Assembly (NCBI GenBank): GCA_942492025.1
Contig: CALODJ010000012.1
Coordinates: 434,001 to 498,000 of the forward strand
DNA length: 64,000 nucleotides
Direction of reading: 5' to 3'
Source of the DNA: JABDQW01 sp942492025
Lineage (GTDB): Bacteria; Pseudomonadota; Gammaproteobacteria; SZUA-229
Part shown: one piece after another, positions 18,793-28,854 of the stretch
Layout: the number at the start of each line of letters is the position of its first letter
How positions within the stretch are numbered: the first letter of the stretch is position 1
Position numbers and translations under genes: made by a program
Notes under the pieces: generated by a model
Told to the model about the DNA's origin: nothing
Databases searched by the model: none
The model's input: only the letters and a program-made list of their open reading frames with translations

Positions 18793-20195
18793 ACTCAGAA
18801 GACTTCTATGAACGTCGTGCTGGCCTGTTGCTGCACCCAACCTCATTGCCTTCGGGTGTTCTCAATCGAGATGTAGAGCGTTGGCTGGCGCTGATGGAGA
18901 GCGCCGGCATGAGCGTGTGGCAGGTACTGCCACTGGGGGAGCCACGAGGGGGTCTTTCACCTTATCAGTGTATCTCAGCCTTTGCGATGAATCCTGCACT
19001 TTTGCCGGACTATCCGGAGCTGGACAGGTCAGAGAGGGACTATATCGAATTTTGTGCGAAGAACCATGACTGGCTGTATGACTACGCCCTGTTCAAGGTG
19101 CTGAAACAGATGTTCGATGATGCGCCCTGGTACGAATGGCCCGATGAATGGAAATTTCGTCGGCCACATGCAATGCAACGTGCCTTCGATGAGTTTAAAG
19201 ATTACGTGGCCGAGCTGAGTTGGGAACAATATCAACTGTATCAACGCTGGCGTGAGATCAAGAATAAGGCGCATGACCGAGGTATTCTGCTATTTGGTGA
19301 CATTCCGCTGTTTGTCGCGCATGACAGCGTCGATATATGGGCCCACCCGGAACAATTCCTGCTCGATCAAGAGGGTATGATGACCGTCGTCACCGGTGTG
19401 CCTCCCGATTATTTCTCCGCAACAGGACAGCGTTGGGGTAATCCGCACTATAACTGGGAGGTGATGCGCCGAGAAAACTATTCCTGGTGGCTGGCAAGAA
19501 TCAGTCATCAGATGAAACAGTTTGATTTGCTTAGAATTGATCATTTCAGAGGACTTGAATCGGCCTGGGTAATCGATGCGAGCTGCGACACGGCTCTCGA
19601 TGGCCACTGGGAGAAAATGCCGGGTGACGAATTACTGACAAAAATCCATGAGGATATAGGTCATTTACCCATCGTTGCAGAAGATCTCGGTATCATCACG
19701 CCGGAAGTGAGAGCGCTGCGAAAAAAATATCACTTACCCGGTATGGCAGTACTTCAGTTCAGTTTTGACGAACATGAGGACAATCCGCATAAACCGCACA
19801 ATATAAAAGAGGATGCTGTTGTCTATACCGGCACGCATGATAACGATACCACGAAAGGGTGGTTCAACTCTTTGAATGAGAATGATAAAAACTACGTGCT
19901 TCAGTCGCTGGATCTGCATGCTTATGGTGAGAATAACGGCCAACTGCATGAACGTGCTGCAGATCGTGTGGTGGACAAGCTGATCGATGATGCAATGCAC
20001 TCAAAAGCCAGCCTGTGTATGCTGCCGTTGCAGGATTGTCTCCATCTGGGTTCGGAAGCACGCATGAACACGCCGGGTACAGCGCACGGGAACTGGCAGT
20101 GGACGTTCAGCTGGGAACAAATCAGCAGCGATATCGCTGCTGAGATGAAACTGTGGGTGGAGCAGTCAGGACGAGCAGTAGAATCAAATGCTTGA
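18789..20195 (+). CDS. malQ: 4-alpha-glucanotransferase (amylomaltase, GH77)
   Basis: 468 aa, the compact amylomaltase type without the N-terminal extension of E. coli MalQ. It disproportionates maltodextrins, releasing glucose. Motifs: GLLLHPTSLPSG at the N-terminus, GDIPLFVAHDSVDIWAHPEQF, LLRIDHFRGLESAW with the nucleophile Asp, PIVAEDLGIITPEV with the acid/base Glu, and YTGTHDNDTTKGW with the third Asp. Start overlaps the GH57 stop (ATGA); the stop lies 8 bp inside the glgB start. Confidence 0.96.
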   Translation: MNSEDFYERRAGLLLHPTSLPSGVLNRDVERWLALMESAGMSVWQVLPLGEPRGGLSPYQCISAFAMNPALLPDYPELDRSERDYIEFCAKNHDWLYDYALFKVLKQMFDDAPWYEWPDEWKFRRPHAMQRAFDEFKDYVAELSWEQYQLYQRWREIKNKAHDRGILLFGDIPLFVAHDSVDIWAHPEQFLLDQEGMMTVVTGVPPDYFSATGQRWGNPHYNWEVMRRENYSWWLARISHQMKQFDLLRIDHFRGLESAWVIDASCDTALDGHWEKMPGDELLTKIHEDIGHLPIVAEDLGIITPEVRALRKKYHLPGMAVLQFSFDEHEDNPHKPHNIKEDAVVYTGTHDNDTTKGWFNSLNENDKNYVLQSLDLHAYGENNGQLHERAADRVVDKLIDDAMHSKASLCMLPLQDCLHLGSEARMNTPGTAHGNWQWTFSWEQISSDIAAEMKLWVEQSGRAVESNA

Positions 20196-22356
20196 AACAA
20201 TAACAAGAATACAACGCGGCTGGCATCATGATCCGTTTGAATGGCTGGGTGTTCATACGGCGCCATCAGGCTACATCGTGCGTGCATTTTTACCATCTGC
20301 GGACAGTGCAGATCTGGTGGGTATCGGGCCATTTCAGCGTGTGGAAGGCACAGATACCTTCGAATTGACTATTAGCCAACAACAAAGAGACAGCTTACCC
20401 CAACACTACAGTCTGAGCTGGATCGACAAGCAGACGAATCACAGGCATACGGTTGTCTCCCCCTACAGCTTTGAGCCACAGATCAGTCAATATGATCTTG
20501 ACTTGTTTGCTGCAGGAAAACATTTACACATCTATCGCATCCTTGGTGCCAGACTGTGTGTGATTGACGGTATCGAAGGTTGCCTGTTCGCTGTGTGGGC
20601 ACCCAATGTCAAGCGTGTCAGCGTTATAGGTGACTTTAACGGTTGGGATGGCTTGCGTCATCCAATGCGCAGTCGCGGTGCGTCCGGTGTCTGGGAGCTG
20701 TTTATTCCCGGCCTGCACGCGCGGGATTCCTACAAATATGAGATCCTGACCAATACGACCGAGATACGGCACAAGAGTGATCCCTATGCACACACCATGA
20801 GCATGCGTCCGGAAACGACCAGCCTGGTACCCGCCAAAGCCGCGTATCACTGGCAAGATCAGGCATGGATAGATCATCGCAACCAATGGCAGTGGTTGCA
20901 TCAGCCGATGTCTATCTATGAAGTGCATATCGGTTCGTGGCGCCGTCATGCCGACGGCGGTTTCCTCAGTTACGCTGAGCTGGCTGAGCAACTGGTGCCT
21001 TATGTGCGCGAACTGGGTTATACGCACATCGAATTATTGCCGATTTCAGAACACCCGCTGGATCAATCCTGGGGCTATCAGGTCACCGGCTATTTTGCAC
21101 CGACCTCGCGCCATGGTAGCCCTGATGAGCTGCGCTACTTGATCGATATCTGCCATCAAAATAACATCGGGGTCATTCTCGACTGGGTGCCGGCACACTT
21201 CCCACGAGATGATTTTGCACTGGCCCGTTTTACCGGTGAAGCCTGTTATGAATACGGTGATCCCAACAAGGGCGAGCATCAGGATTGGGGGACACTGATA
21301 TTCAATTATGGTCGAAACGAAGTACGAAACTTTCTTATATCGAATGCCATATACTGGATAGAAGAATTTCACATTGATGGTCTGCGAGTCGATGCTGTGG
21401 CATCGATGTTGTATCTCGATTACTCGCGTGAACACGGCCAATGGGCACCGAATGTATACGGTGGGCGCGAGCATCTGGAAGCCATGGATTTTTTAAAGCG
21501 CCTGAACCAGATTGTGCATGCGGAGTTTCCCGGTGTGCTGACTCTGGCTGAAGAAAGTACTGATTGGCCACAGGTATCACGTCCAACCGACACCGGTGGT
21601 CTCGGTTTTTCCATGAAATGGAACATGGGCTGGATGCATGACACACTCAAATATTTCCAGTCAGATCCTGTTTACAGACGTTTTCAACAAAAGCAGCTGA
21701 CATTCAGTCAACTGTATGCATACAGCGAAAACTTCGTGCTACCACTGTCACATGACGAAGTTGTTCACATGAAGCGCAGCATGCTGGATAAAATGCCCGG
21801 TGATGTCTGGCAGAAGTTTGCTAACTTGCGCGCGCTTTATGCTTACCAGTACGCGCATCCGGGGAAAAAACTGTTGTTTATGGGGGGAGAATTCGGGCAA
21901 TGGAATGAATGGAATGAGAGCAAGCCATTGGACTGGGTCATAGCGGGCATGGACAAGCATGCCGGCTTGAGTAACCTGATTCATGATTTGAACAGACTCT
22001 ATCGTGAAAACCCGGCCTTGCATGCCTACGACTTTCATCCCGAAGGATTTCAATGGATCACGTGCGAGGATGAAGAAAATTCAGTGCTGATATTTCTACG
22101 CCGTTCCAAGCACGAGTCCATGATCTGTGCCTTCAATTTTACACCGGTCATTCGGGAAAGGTATGACGTCGGAGTGCCCGATGAGGGCGCCTATGTTGAA
22201 GTTTTAAACAGTGATGCCTCGTGGTACGGCGGCAGCAATCTTGGCAACGCTGGCAGGGTCATGTCAGTCAGGCAAAAACAGCATGGCTTTGATCATGCTG
22301 TTAAACTCACATTACCACCATTGGCGGGATTATTCTTACATAAGGAAAGCGGGTGA
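20188..22356 (+). CDS. glgB: 1,4-alpha-glucan branching enzyme (GH13)
   Basis: 722 aa, the length of two-CBM48 GlgB proteins. Introduces alpha-1,6 branches into glycogen. The N-terminal domains span about 1-230 (CAVWAPNVKRVSVIGDFNGWDG-type block), followed by the GH13 barrel: DWVPAHFPRDDF, GLRVDAVASMLYLDYSREHGQW with the nucleophile Asp, TLAEESTDWP with the catalytic Glu, and LPLSHDEVVHMKRSM. It starts 8 bp inside malQ and ends overlapping the GTG of glgA. Confidence 0.97.
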   Translation: MLETITRIQRGWHHDPFEWLGVHTAPSGYIVRAFLPSADSADLVGIGPFQRVEGTDTFELTISQQQRDSLPQHYSLSWIDKQTNHRHTVVSPYSFEPQISQYDLDLFAAGKHLHIYRILGARLCVIDGIEGCLFAVWAPNVKRVSVIGDFNGWDGLRHPMRSRGASGVWELFIPGLHARDSYKYEILTNTTEIRHKSDPYAHTMSMRPETTSLVPAKAAYHWQDQAWIDHRNQWQWLHQPMSIYEVHIGSWRRHADGGFLSYAELAEQLVPYVRELGYTHIELLPISEHPLDQSWGYQVTGYFAPTSRHGSPDELRYLIDICHQNNIGVILDWVPAHFPRDDFALARFTGEACYEYGDPNKGEHQDWGTLIFNYGRNEVRNFLISNAIYWIEEFHIDGLRVDAVASMLYLDYSREHGQWAPNVYGGREHLEAMDFLKRLNQIVHAEFPGVLTLAEESTDWPQVSRPTDTGGLGFSMKWNMGWMHDTLKYFQSDPVYRRFQQKQLTFSQLYAYSENFVLPLSHDEVVHMKRSMLDKMPGDVWQKFANLRALYAYQYAHPGKKLLFMGGEFGQWNEWNESKPLDWVIAGMDKHAGLSNLIHDLNRLYRENPALHAYDFHPEGFQWITCEDEENSVLIFLRRSKHESMICAFNFTPVIRERYDVGVPDEGAYVEVLNSDASWYGGSNLGNAGRVMSVRQKQHGFDHAVKLTLPPLAGLFLHKESG

Positions 22357-23819
22357 ACATTTTATTTGCAGCCAGTGAGGCTTTCCCGTTTATTAAAACG
22401 GGTGGTTTGGGTGATGTCATTCACAGTCTTCCGAATGCGCTTAATAAACTGGGCGATGAAGTACGGCTGGTTTTGCCTGCGTACAGAGATGTGCTGGCAT
22501 CGGTCGATTCTATCAAGGAGCTGGGCACAATCGATGTGCCGGGTGCAGGTGTCAGACATCGTGTGCGCATACTGCAAGCACATGAAAATGAGCTGGGTGA
22601 TTATCTCTATCTGATCGACGTACCCAACCTTTTTGACAGGCCGGGCAATCCTTACGTTCATTCTGACGGTTACGACTGGCCCGATAATGCGGAACGATAT
22701 ACTGTGTTTAGTCGCATCGTCGCGTTACTCGCAAAATGGATACCCAAAACCAGTTGGAGGCCAGAGGTTGTACATTGTCACGACTGGCAGACAGGTCTGG
22801 TACCTGCATTTTTGAGCATGGTACATAACGCGCCCGTTACCGTTTTTACAATCCATAATCTTGCTTATGATGGCTATTTTTCGCATGATGAATTCAACAG
22901 ACTGGGCTTGCCGCCGCACTGGTGGTCGCCTGATTATGTCGAGTTTTACGGTGGTTTTTCGATGCTGAAGGCGGGTATGTTTTTTTCTGACCACGTCACG
23001 ACAGTGAGCCCAACCTACGCAAAAGAAATCTGTACCCCCGAATTCGGCAATCGTTTCGATGGTGTGTTGCGTCATCTGGGCGATAAACTCACAGGCATTC
23101 TCAATGGTGTCGACCTGGATGTCTGGAATCCGCTAACAGACGCGTATATTGCGCGAAATTACACCTGCGATGATACATTTGACGAAGCCAAATCGGTAAA
23201 CAAACAAGACTTGCTGGACAGGGCCGGACTATCAAACAAAGACGCGCCATTGCTCGGATTTGTTGGCAGGCTGGTCGAACAAAAGGGTGTCGACCTGATT
23301 ACCGCTGTTCTACCGCAGCTGTTTACCGACACTAATGCCAATTTTGTTTTGCTGGGATCAGGGCACATGGCCTACGAGCAGGAATTACTCGAAATTGCTG
23401 CCAGGTTCCCCGGCCGGTTATGCGTTCATATTGGTTATTCCGAAGAGCTGGCGCACAAGATTGAAGCGGGTGCCGATATGTTTATAATGCCGTCGCGGTT
23501 TGAACCCTGCGGACTCAACCAGATGTACAGCCTGCGCTATGGCACTCCACCCGTTGTCAATAATACCGGCGGTCTGGCTGACACCGTCGTCAACGTCACC
23601 TTGCAGACCTTGAGAGAGAAGTCAGCAACCGGTTTTATCATCGATGAGGCAACCTCAGAAGCGCTGTATGCGATGATTCTGAGCGCGATGGATTTATACA
23701 AGAACAAGAAACTCTGGCATGAAGTTTGCTTGACTGCTATGCAGCAGGATTGGGGTTGGGAAAACAGCGCCAATCAATACCATAAACTTTACCGCGCAGA
23801 GGTTGGTGCGAGAATATGA
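22353..23819 (+). CDS. glgA: Glycogen synthase (ADP-glucose type, GT5)
   Basis: 488 aa from a GTG start at 22353, with AGGAAAG seven bases upstream. Elongates alpha-1,4-glucan from ADP-glucose. The N-terminal substrate loop is KTGGLGDV (about residues 16-23); HDWQTGLVP, TIHNLAYDGYF, the GTB hinge block GFVGRLVEQKGVDL and PSRFEPCGLNQMYSLRYGT with the catalytic Glu region are intact. Coupled by overlap at both ends (glgB, glgP). Confidence 0.97.
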   Translation: MNILFAASEAFPFIKTGGLGDVIHSLPNALNKLGDEVRLVLPAYRDVLASVDSIKELGTIDVPGAGVRHRVRILQAHENELGDYLYLIDVPNLFDRPGNPYVHSDGYDWPDNAERYTVFSRIVALLAKWIPKTSWRPEVVHCHDWQTGLVPAFLSMVHNAPVTVFTIHNLAYDGYFSHDEFNRLGLPPHWWSPDYVEFYGGFSMLKAGMFFSDHVTTVSPTYAKEICTPEFGNRFDGVLRHLGDKLTGILNGVDLDVWNPLTDAYIARNYTCDDTFDEAKSVNKQDLLDRAGLSNKDAPLLGFVGRLVEQKGVDLITAVLPQLFTDTNANFVLLGSGHMAYEQELLEIAARFPGRLCVHIGYSEELAHKIEAGADMFIMPSRFEPCGLNQMYSLRYGTPPVVNNTGGLADTVVNVTLQTLREKSATGFIIDEATSEALYAMILSAMDLYKNKKLWHEVCLTAMQQDWGWENSANQYHKLYRAEVGARI

Positions 23820-26308
23820 ACAACAAAGACTGGATCGAAGACGGCACAATCGAGGACATTGCCCCCTTGCCGGCGGACAGCCGATCACTATCGGAAGGAT
23901 TTCATCGTTATTTGCGAAACCATCTTGGCCACTTCATGGGTTTCGTGCCGTTTTATCTCTATGAGGCAATGGCGCTGACGGTGCGTGATCGCATCATGTC
24001 GAGATGGCACCAGACATGGAAGCGTCATCACCAGCCCTACACGCGCAAGGCTTACTACCTGTCGCTCGAGTTCCTGATTGGCCGTGCCCTGGGGAATCAT
24101 CTGCTCAACCTTCATATGGAACGTGAAACCGCCGATGCGTTGATGCGATACGCCGTCGATCTCGAAGATATTATCGACGAAGAGCCCGATGCCGGTCTGG
24201 GTAATGGCGGTCTGGGTCGACTCGCTGCCTGCTTCATGGAGAGCTGCGCCACCCTGGATCTGCCTGTGGTTGGTTATGGTCTGCGTTACGAATACGGCAT
24301 GTTTCACCAGCGAATAGCGAACGGTTACCAGCTTGAAGAACCCGACCATTGGTTGCGTGATGGCAATCCATGGGAAGTGGCGCGTCCAGAATTCGAGCAG
24401 ACCATCCATTTTGGTGGGCACACCGAGCAATATTTTGATAAGGATGGTGTAGAACGCGTACGCTGGATTGATACCCACGATGTGGTTGCGATACCTTATG
24501 ATCTCCCGATATCGGGCTATCAGAACGATGTGGTTAATACGCTCAGGCTATGGAAATCAACAGCCAGTGAAATATTTGATCTCGATGATTTCAACAAGGG
24601 CAGTTATGCGGAAGCTGTCGAAGCAAAAAACAACGCAGAGCACATCACCATGGTGCTGTATCCGAATGATGCCAGTGAAAGTGGCAAGGAATTGCGCCTC
24701 AAACAGCAATATCTGCTGGCCTCTGCCAGTATCAAGGATGTTCTTCGTAAATGGGAAATGGTTCATGGTCCCAAATATGAGGATTTTGCCGAATACAATG
24801 TCTTTCAGATGAATGACACGCATCCGACGATCGCGGTTGTAGAACTGATGCGCATACTCCTGGATGAAAAACTGCTGAGCTGGGAACAGGCGTGGGAGAT
24901 CACTTACCAGACCATGGCCTACACCAATCATACCCTGTTGCCAGAAGCGCTGGAAACCTGGCCTGTGCGTTTAATGGAGCGCTTGCTGCCGCGTTTGATG
25001 GAGATCATTTATCAAATCAATAAATTTCATTTGCACGATATCGCCATGAAGTGGCCAGGTGACAGGGAGAAACAGGCACGTATGTCGCTGATTGATGAGA
25101 GTGGTGACAGGGCTGTGCGCATGGCCTACCTCGCTCTGGTTGGCAGTTTCTCTGTTAACGGCGTGGCTGCGCTGCACTCAAAATTGCTCAGTGAGGGCCT
25201 GTTCCGTGATTTCTATGAGCTCTGGCCCGAAAAGTTCAACAACAAGACCAACGGTGTGACACCGCGGCGCTGGATAGCCTATGCGAATCCGGCGATGACA
25301 GAATTAATCTGTGATCATATAGGCCATGTGTGGATCGGAGATTTGGCCGAGATCGAGAAGCTGAAGGCATTTGCCAACGGAAACAACGCGGATTTCCGGC
25401 AACGCTGGGACATTGTCAAACAACTGAACAAGCAGCGCCTGGCTGACCTGATAAGAAGAGAATGTGATGTCGATTTCGATGCAACGGCGATGTTTGATGT
25501 TCAGGTCAAGCGTGTTCACGAATACAAGCGCCAGCTGCTGAACGTGCTCCATGTCGTGCATCTGTATAACCGCATCAAGAAAGGTGATATCGCGAACTGG
25601 ACACCGCGCTGCGTCCTGTTCGGTGGCAAGGCAGCACCGGGTTATCACATGGCAAAACTCATCATCAAGCTGATCAATAACGTTGCCAAGGTGATCAATA
25701 GTGATATTGACGTCGGTTCCCTGCTGAGAGTTGCCTTTCTGCCTGACTACAATGTGTCCAAAATGGAAATCATCGCACCCGCGACTGATCTTTCAGAGCA
25801 GATATCAACGGCTGGGAAGGAAGCATCCGGGACCGGTAATATGAAATTCATGATGAATGGCGCAATCACCATCGGTACCTATGATGGGGCTAACATCGAA
25901 ATACTCGATGCTGTTGGCGAGGATAATTTCTTCCTGTTCGGTCTCAAGGCGGATGAGGTTGAGCAAAGGCGGCAGGACTACCAGCCGCAGCAAATCATCG
26001 ATGCCGATCCTGACTTGCAGGCAGTCATGTTTTTACTCGAAAGTGGTCATTTCAATCTATTCGAACCCGGCATATTCAATGACGTGTTGGCCTCGGTCAG
26101 GAGCCCACATGATCCATGGTTGACACTGGCGGATTTCCGTAGCTTCGTCGATGCCCAGGAAGAAGTCGCCAGCGCATACCGGGACAGGGATAGATGGATA
26201 CGCATGAGCATCATGAACACCGCAAGCAGCGGTTTCTTTTCAACAGACCGCACCATGAAGGAATACAATGACGAAATCTGGAAGCTGAAACCCTGCTATG
26301 AGTGTTGA
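23816..26308 (+). CDS. glgP: Glycogen/alpha-glucan phosphorylase (second copy, operon-borne)
   Basis: 830 aa, GT35. PLP lysine Lys677 in SGTGNMKFMMNG, at the same residue number as the copy at 10-12.6 kb; EEEPDAGLGNGG-type and VKRVHEYKRQLLNVLH blocks are conserved. It closes the run glk to glgP, so synthesis and degradation genes are co-transcribed. The N-terminal ~45 residues (EDIAPLPADSRSLSEGFHRYLRNHLG) differ strongly from the other paralogue, the part that in this family carries allosteric sites. Confidence 0.96.
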   Translation: MNNKDWIEDGTIEDIAPLPADSRSLSEGFHRYLRNHLGHFMGFVPFYLYEAMALTVRDRIMSRWHQTWKRHHQPYTRKAYYLSLEFLIGRALGNHLLNLHMERETADALMRYAVDLEDIIDEEPDAGLGNGGLGRLAACFMESCATLDLPVVGYGLRYEYGMFHQRIANGYQLEEPDHWLRDGNPWEVARPEFEQTIHFGGHTEQYFDKDGVERVRWIDTHDVVAIPYDLPISGYQNDVVNTLRLWKSTASEIFDLDDFNKGSYAEAVEAKNNAEHITMVLYPNDASESGKELRLKQQYLLASASIKDVLRKWEMVHGPKYEDFAEYNVFQMNDTHPTIAVVELMRILLDEKLLSWEQAWEITYQTMAYTNHTLLPEALETWPVRLMERLLPRLMEIIYQINKFHLHDIAMKWPGDREKQARMSLIDESGDRAVRMAYLALVGSFSVNGVAALHSKLLSEGLFRDFYELWPEKFNNKTNGVTPRRWIAYANPAMTELICDHIGHVWIGDLAEIEKLKAFANGNNADFRQRWDIVKQLNKQRLADLIRRECDVDFDATAMFDVQVKRVHEYKRQLLNVLHVVHLYNRIKKGDIANWTPRCVLFGGKAAPGYHMAKLIIKLINNVAKVINSDIDVGSLLRVAFLPDYNVSKMEIIAPATDLSEQISTAGKEASGTGNMKFMMNGAITIGTYDGANIEILDAVGEDNFFLFGLKADEVEQRRQDYQPQQIIDADPDLQAVMFLLESGHFNLFEPGIFNDVLASVRSPHDPWLTLADFRSFVDAQEEVASAYRDRDRWIRMSIMNTASSGFFSTDRTMKEYNDEIWKLKPCYEC

Positions 26309-26531
26309 ATCTGAAGCCCCCATTTGGTGCCTGGTGCTCGTTTTTAGTGCAAGCAGTTGTCATTTCGCCGCCATGTCGACGTGTGCGGTCAGTGCAACAA
26401 TGATGGTCTATGCTTGAATGGTATCAATGAATGACGCGATTGTCTGATGATGTCGAAGACACCGGTGAGGGTCGCTGGACCGTGTAGAATGCCATCGATA
26501 TTGCCGTGCCCCCACCGATACTGAAGCTGGA

Positions 26532-26605
26532 ACCCGGATATTGCACGAAGGCGGGCTAATGCGGTTTCGCAGCCGGCGACAAGCTTCATGGGCAACTGTT
26601 GAAGG
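26532..26605. repeat. Fragment of the ATATTGCACGAAGG element
   Basis: CCCGGATATTGCACGAAGG (26533-26551) repeats the terminal arm of the element at 57576-57709, here apparently a single arm followed by GC-rich sequence. It lies in the 26309-26680 gap upstream of zwf. That gap also contains TTGAATGGTATCAA (26414-26427), one base off an FNR box but lacking a convincing -10. Confidence 0.5.
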
Positions 26606-26680
26606 TAACGCGGATCGGTTTAGGCGGGAATACAATCAAGCCGGTTGATGAAGCCGGTGACTAACAGGAGTTTTCTGATA

Positions 26681-28165
26681 GTGACTGCTACGCACAATGA
26701 CGAAACTGCAGATCCTACCAACATTGTGATTTTTGGTGCTGCAGGTGACTTGACCAAACGCAAGCTGATGCCGGCCTTGATACGCATGCTCGAATATGGT
26801 CTGCTCCATAACGAGAGCCGCATCATCGGTGTCGTCAATAACCGTACAGAGCAGGTCTGGCTAGATCTGATTCGTGACGGCTTGAACAAATTCTCTCCAC
26901 AACTGGGGATGGATAATGACAAGTGGGTCCGGTTTTCTTCCATGCTCAGCATGGTACCTGGCGATCTGGGTGACGACAGCACCTATGAACGACTCGCAGA
27001 GGCATTGGCAACCCTGGGTGGCAAGAAAAACGCGATGTTCTATTGTGCCATTCCACCGGAGTGGTACGGCAAGGTCGCCAATGGTCTGGAGCGTGTCGGC
27101 CTGGTTGAAGAAGAGCAGGGTTACCGCCGGCTGGTGATTGAAAAACCCTTCGGAATGGATCTGCAATCAGCACGCGCACTCAATAACGAGTTGCAGTCCG
27201 TATTCCACGAAAGGCAGATCTATCGGATCGATCACTACCTCGGCAAGGAGAGTGTACAGAACCTGCTCGTATACCGTTTCGCCAACAGCATCATGGAACC
27301 CCTGTGGAATCGTAACTATGTCGATCATATCCAGATATCGGTATCAGAAACGCTGGGTATCGAGTACCGTGCCAAATATTATGAGCATTCAGGTGCGCTC
27401 AGGGACATGATTCAAAGCCACTTGATGCAGGTGATGACGCTGGTGGCGATGGAGCCTCCGGTCGAATTCACTGCTGACGCGGTGCGCGATGAGAAAATGA
27501 AAGTGCTGCGTGCAGTGCGCCGTTTTGATCCTGTGCACGTAAAACAGCAGACTGTTGCTGCACAATACGCCTCAGGGAATTTCAATGATGAAAAAATACC
27601 AGCCTATGTCGCCGAAGAGGGGGTGTCACCGGATTCAGTGACTGCAACGTTTGCGGCTGTGCGCTTCTATATCGATAACTGGCGCTGGCAGGGTGTGCCG
27701 TTCATTCTCTGGTCAGGAAAACGTCTGAAAAAACGCGTATCCGAAGTCATGATTCGTTTTCGCAAGCCACCCTTCAACCTGTTTGACAGTCATGCCTCTA
27801 TACCGGCGCCGAATGCACTGGTATTTCGCTTGCAGCCTGAAGGCGGTGTCGTATTGCGGCTCAATGCGAAGAAAACGGGACTGACGACGGATAACGAGGA
27901 AATGGTGATGCGTGCACCCTATGCAGATGATGCCTCAGAAGTGGCAGATGCGTATGAGGTGCTGATGCACGACGTGCTTACTGGCGATGGCACCCTGTTT
28001 TCCCGGTCGGACGAGGTCGAAGAATCGTGGGAGATTGTTGAACCTATACTCGAAGCCTGGAGAGACCGTGTATCGATCGAACGTTACCGTGCAGGCACCT
28101 GGGATATAGCAGCGATGGATGCGCTCGCCAGTGACTGTGCCTGCGGTTGGCACAGACCCAGCTGA
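26681..28165 (+). CDS. zwf: Glucose-6-phosphate 1-dehydrogenase
   Basis: First step of the oxidative pentose phosphate path: glucose 6-phosphate + NADP+ to 6-phosphogluconolactone. I chose the GTG at 26681 (494 aa) because AGGAG lies ten bases upstream and the residue before VIFGAAGDLTKRKLMPAL is then near the usual position. TTG 26645 or ATG 26648 would add 12 or 11 residues without a ribosome site. VIEKPFGMDL and RIDHYLGKESVQNLL (catalytic His region) are conserved. Ends 2 bp before the preferred pgl start. Confidence 0.95.
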   Translation: MTATHNDETADPTNIVIFGAAGDLTKRKLMPALIRMLEYGLLHNESRIIGVVNNRTEQVWLDLIRDGLNKFSPQLGMDNDKWVRFSSMLSMVPGDLGDDSTYERLAEALATLGGKKNAMFYCAIPPEWYGKVANGLERVGLVEEEQGYRRLVIEKPFGMDLQSARALNNELQSVFHERQIYRIDHYLGKESVQNLLVYRFANSIMEPLWNRNYVDHIQISVSETLGIEYRAKYYEHSGALRDMIQSHLMQVMTLVAMEPPVEFTADAVRDEKMKVLRAVRRFDPVHVKQQTVAAQYASGNFNDEKIPAYVAEEGVSPDSVTATFAAVRFYIDNWRWQGVPFILWSGKRLKKRVSEVMIRFRKPPFNLFDSHASIPAPNALVFRLQPEGGVVLRLNAKKTGLTTDNEEMVMRAPYADDASEVADAYEVLMHDVLTGDGTLFSRSDEVEESWEIVEPILEAWRDRVSIERYRAGTWDIAAMDALASDCACGWHRPS

Positions 28166-28167
28166 TC

Positions 28168-28854
28168 ATGGGGCAAGTTGCAATCTACCCTGATGCCGAA
28201 GCGGTTTCCCGCGCAGCTGCTGATTATCTGCGTGATCAACTCATCGCTTGTGTAGAGCAGAAGGGTAGCTGCCATATTGCCTTGCCTGGAGGCAGTACCC
28301 CGGCTCGCTGCCTCGAACTTCTTTCAGGCGAGGACCTGCCATGGAAAAATATACACGCCTATCTAAGTGATGAACGTTGTTACCCCCTCGGGCATCCTGA
28401 ACGCAATGACAGCATGATTCAACAAAAACTGTGGTCAAATATCGATGCGCCGCCTGAACACCTGCACCGGATACCGGCAGAACTTGGTTCGGAACCGGCT
28501 GCCGAACGCTATTCAGACGTGATCAATGACATCGGCCAGCTCGACATCGCACTGCTTGGTATGGGAGAAGACGGGCACACAGCCAGTTTGTTTCCAGGTA
28601 ATGCCGCGATGGCTGACAACCGTGCTGTGGTGCCGGTTTACCATGCACCGAAGGTGCCCGCTGACAGGGTGTCGCTGGGTCTGGTCACGCTGCAGGCGAC
28701 TGACCAGCGTGTCGTCCTGGTGACGGGCGCCAACAAACGTGATGCTATGATGCAAATAGAGCAGGGTGAACCGTTACCCATTGTTCTTATCGGTGCGGCA
28801 CACTGGTTTCTCGATGAGGCGGCTGCCGCAGGTCATGTGAGGCATTCTCAATGA
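28168..28854 (+). CDS. pgl: 6-phosphogluconolactonase (DevB type)
   Basis: Hydrolyses 6-phosphogluconolactone. With the ATG at 28168 the product has 228 aa; a TTG at 28147, overlapping zwf, would add seven. Motifs ALPGGSTPARCLELL, LSDERCYPLGHPERNDSM, and LGMGEDGHTASLFPG with the catalytic His region are typical of the Pgl/DevB family. Completes the zwf-pgl pair; gnd lies 23 kb away. Stop overlaps the ATG of the sucrose-phosphate synthase gene (ATGA). Confidence 0.95.
   Translation: MGQVAIYPDAEAVSRAAADYLRDQLIACVEQKGSCHIALPGGSTPARCLELLSGEDLPWKNIHAYLSDERCYPLGHPERNDSMIQQKLWSNIDAPPEHLHRIPAELGSEPAAERYSDVINDIGQLDIALLGMGEDGHTASLFPGNAAMADNRAVVPVYHAPKVPADRVSLGLVTLQATDQRVVLVTGANKRDAMMQIEQGEPLPIVLIGAAHWFLDEAAAAGHVRHSQ

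Noticed and set aside
26414..26427. TTGAATGGTATCAA as an FNR box for zwf
   Set aside because: One mismatch and no -10 element at the expected distance, and 254 bp from the start codon.
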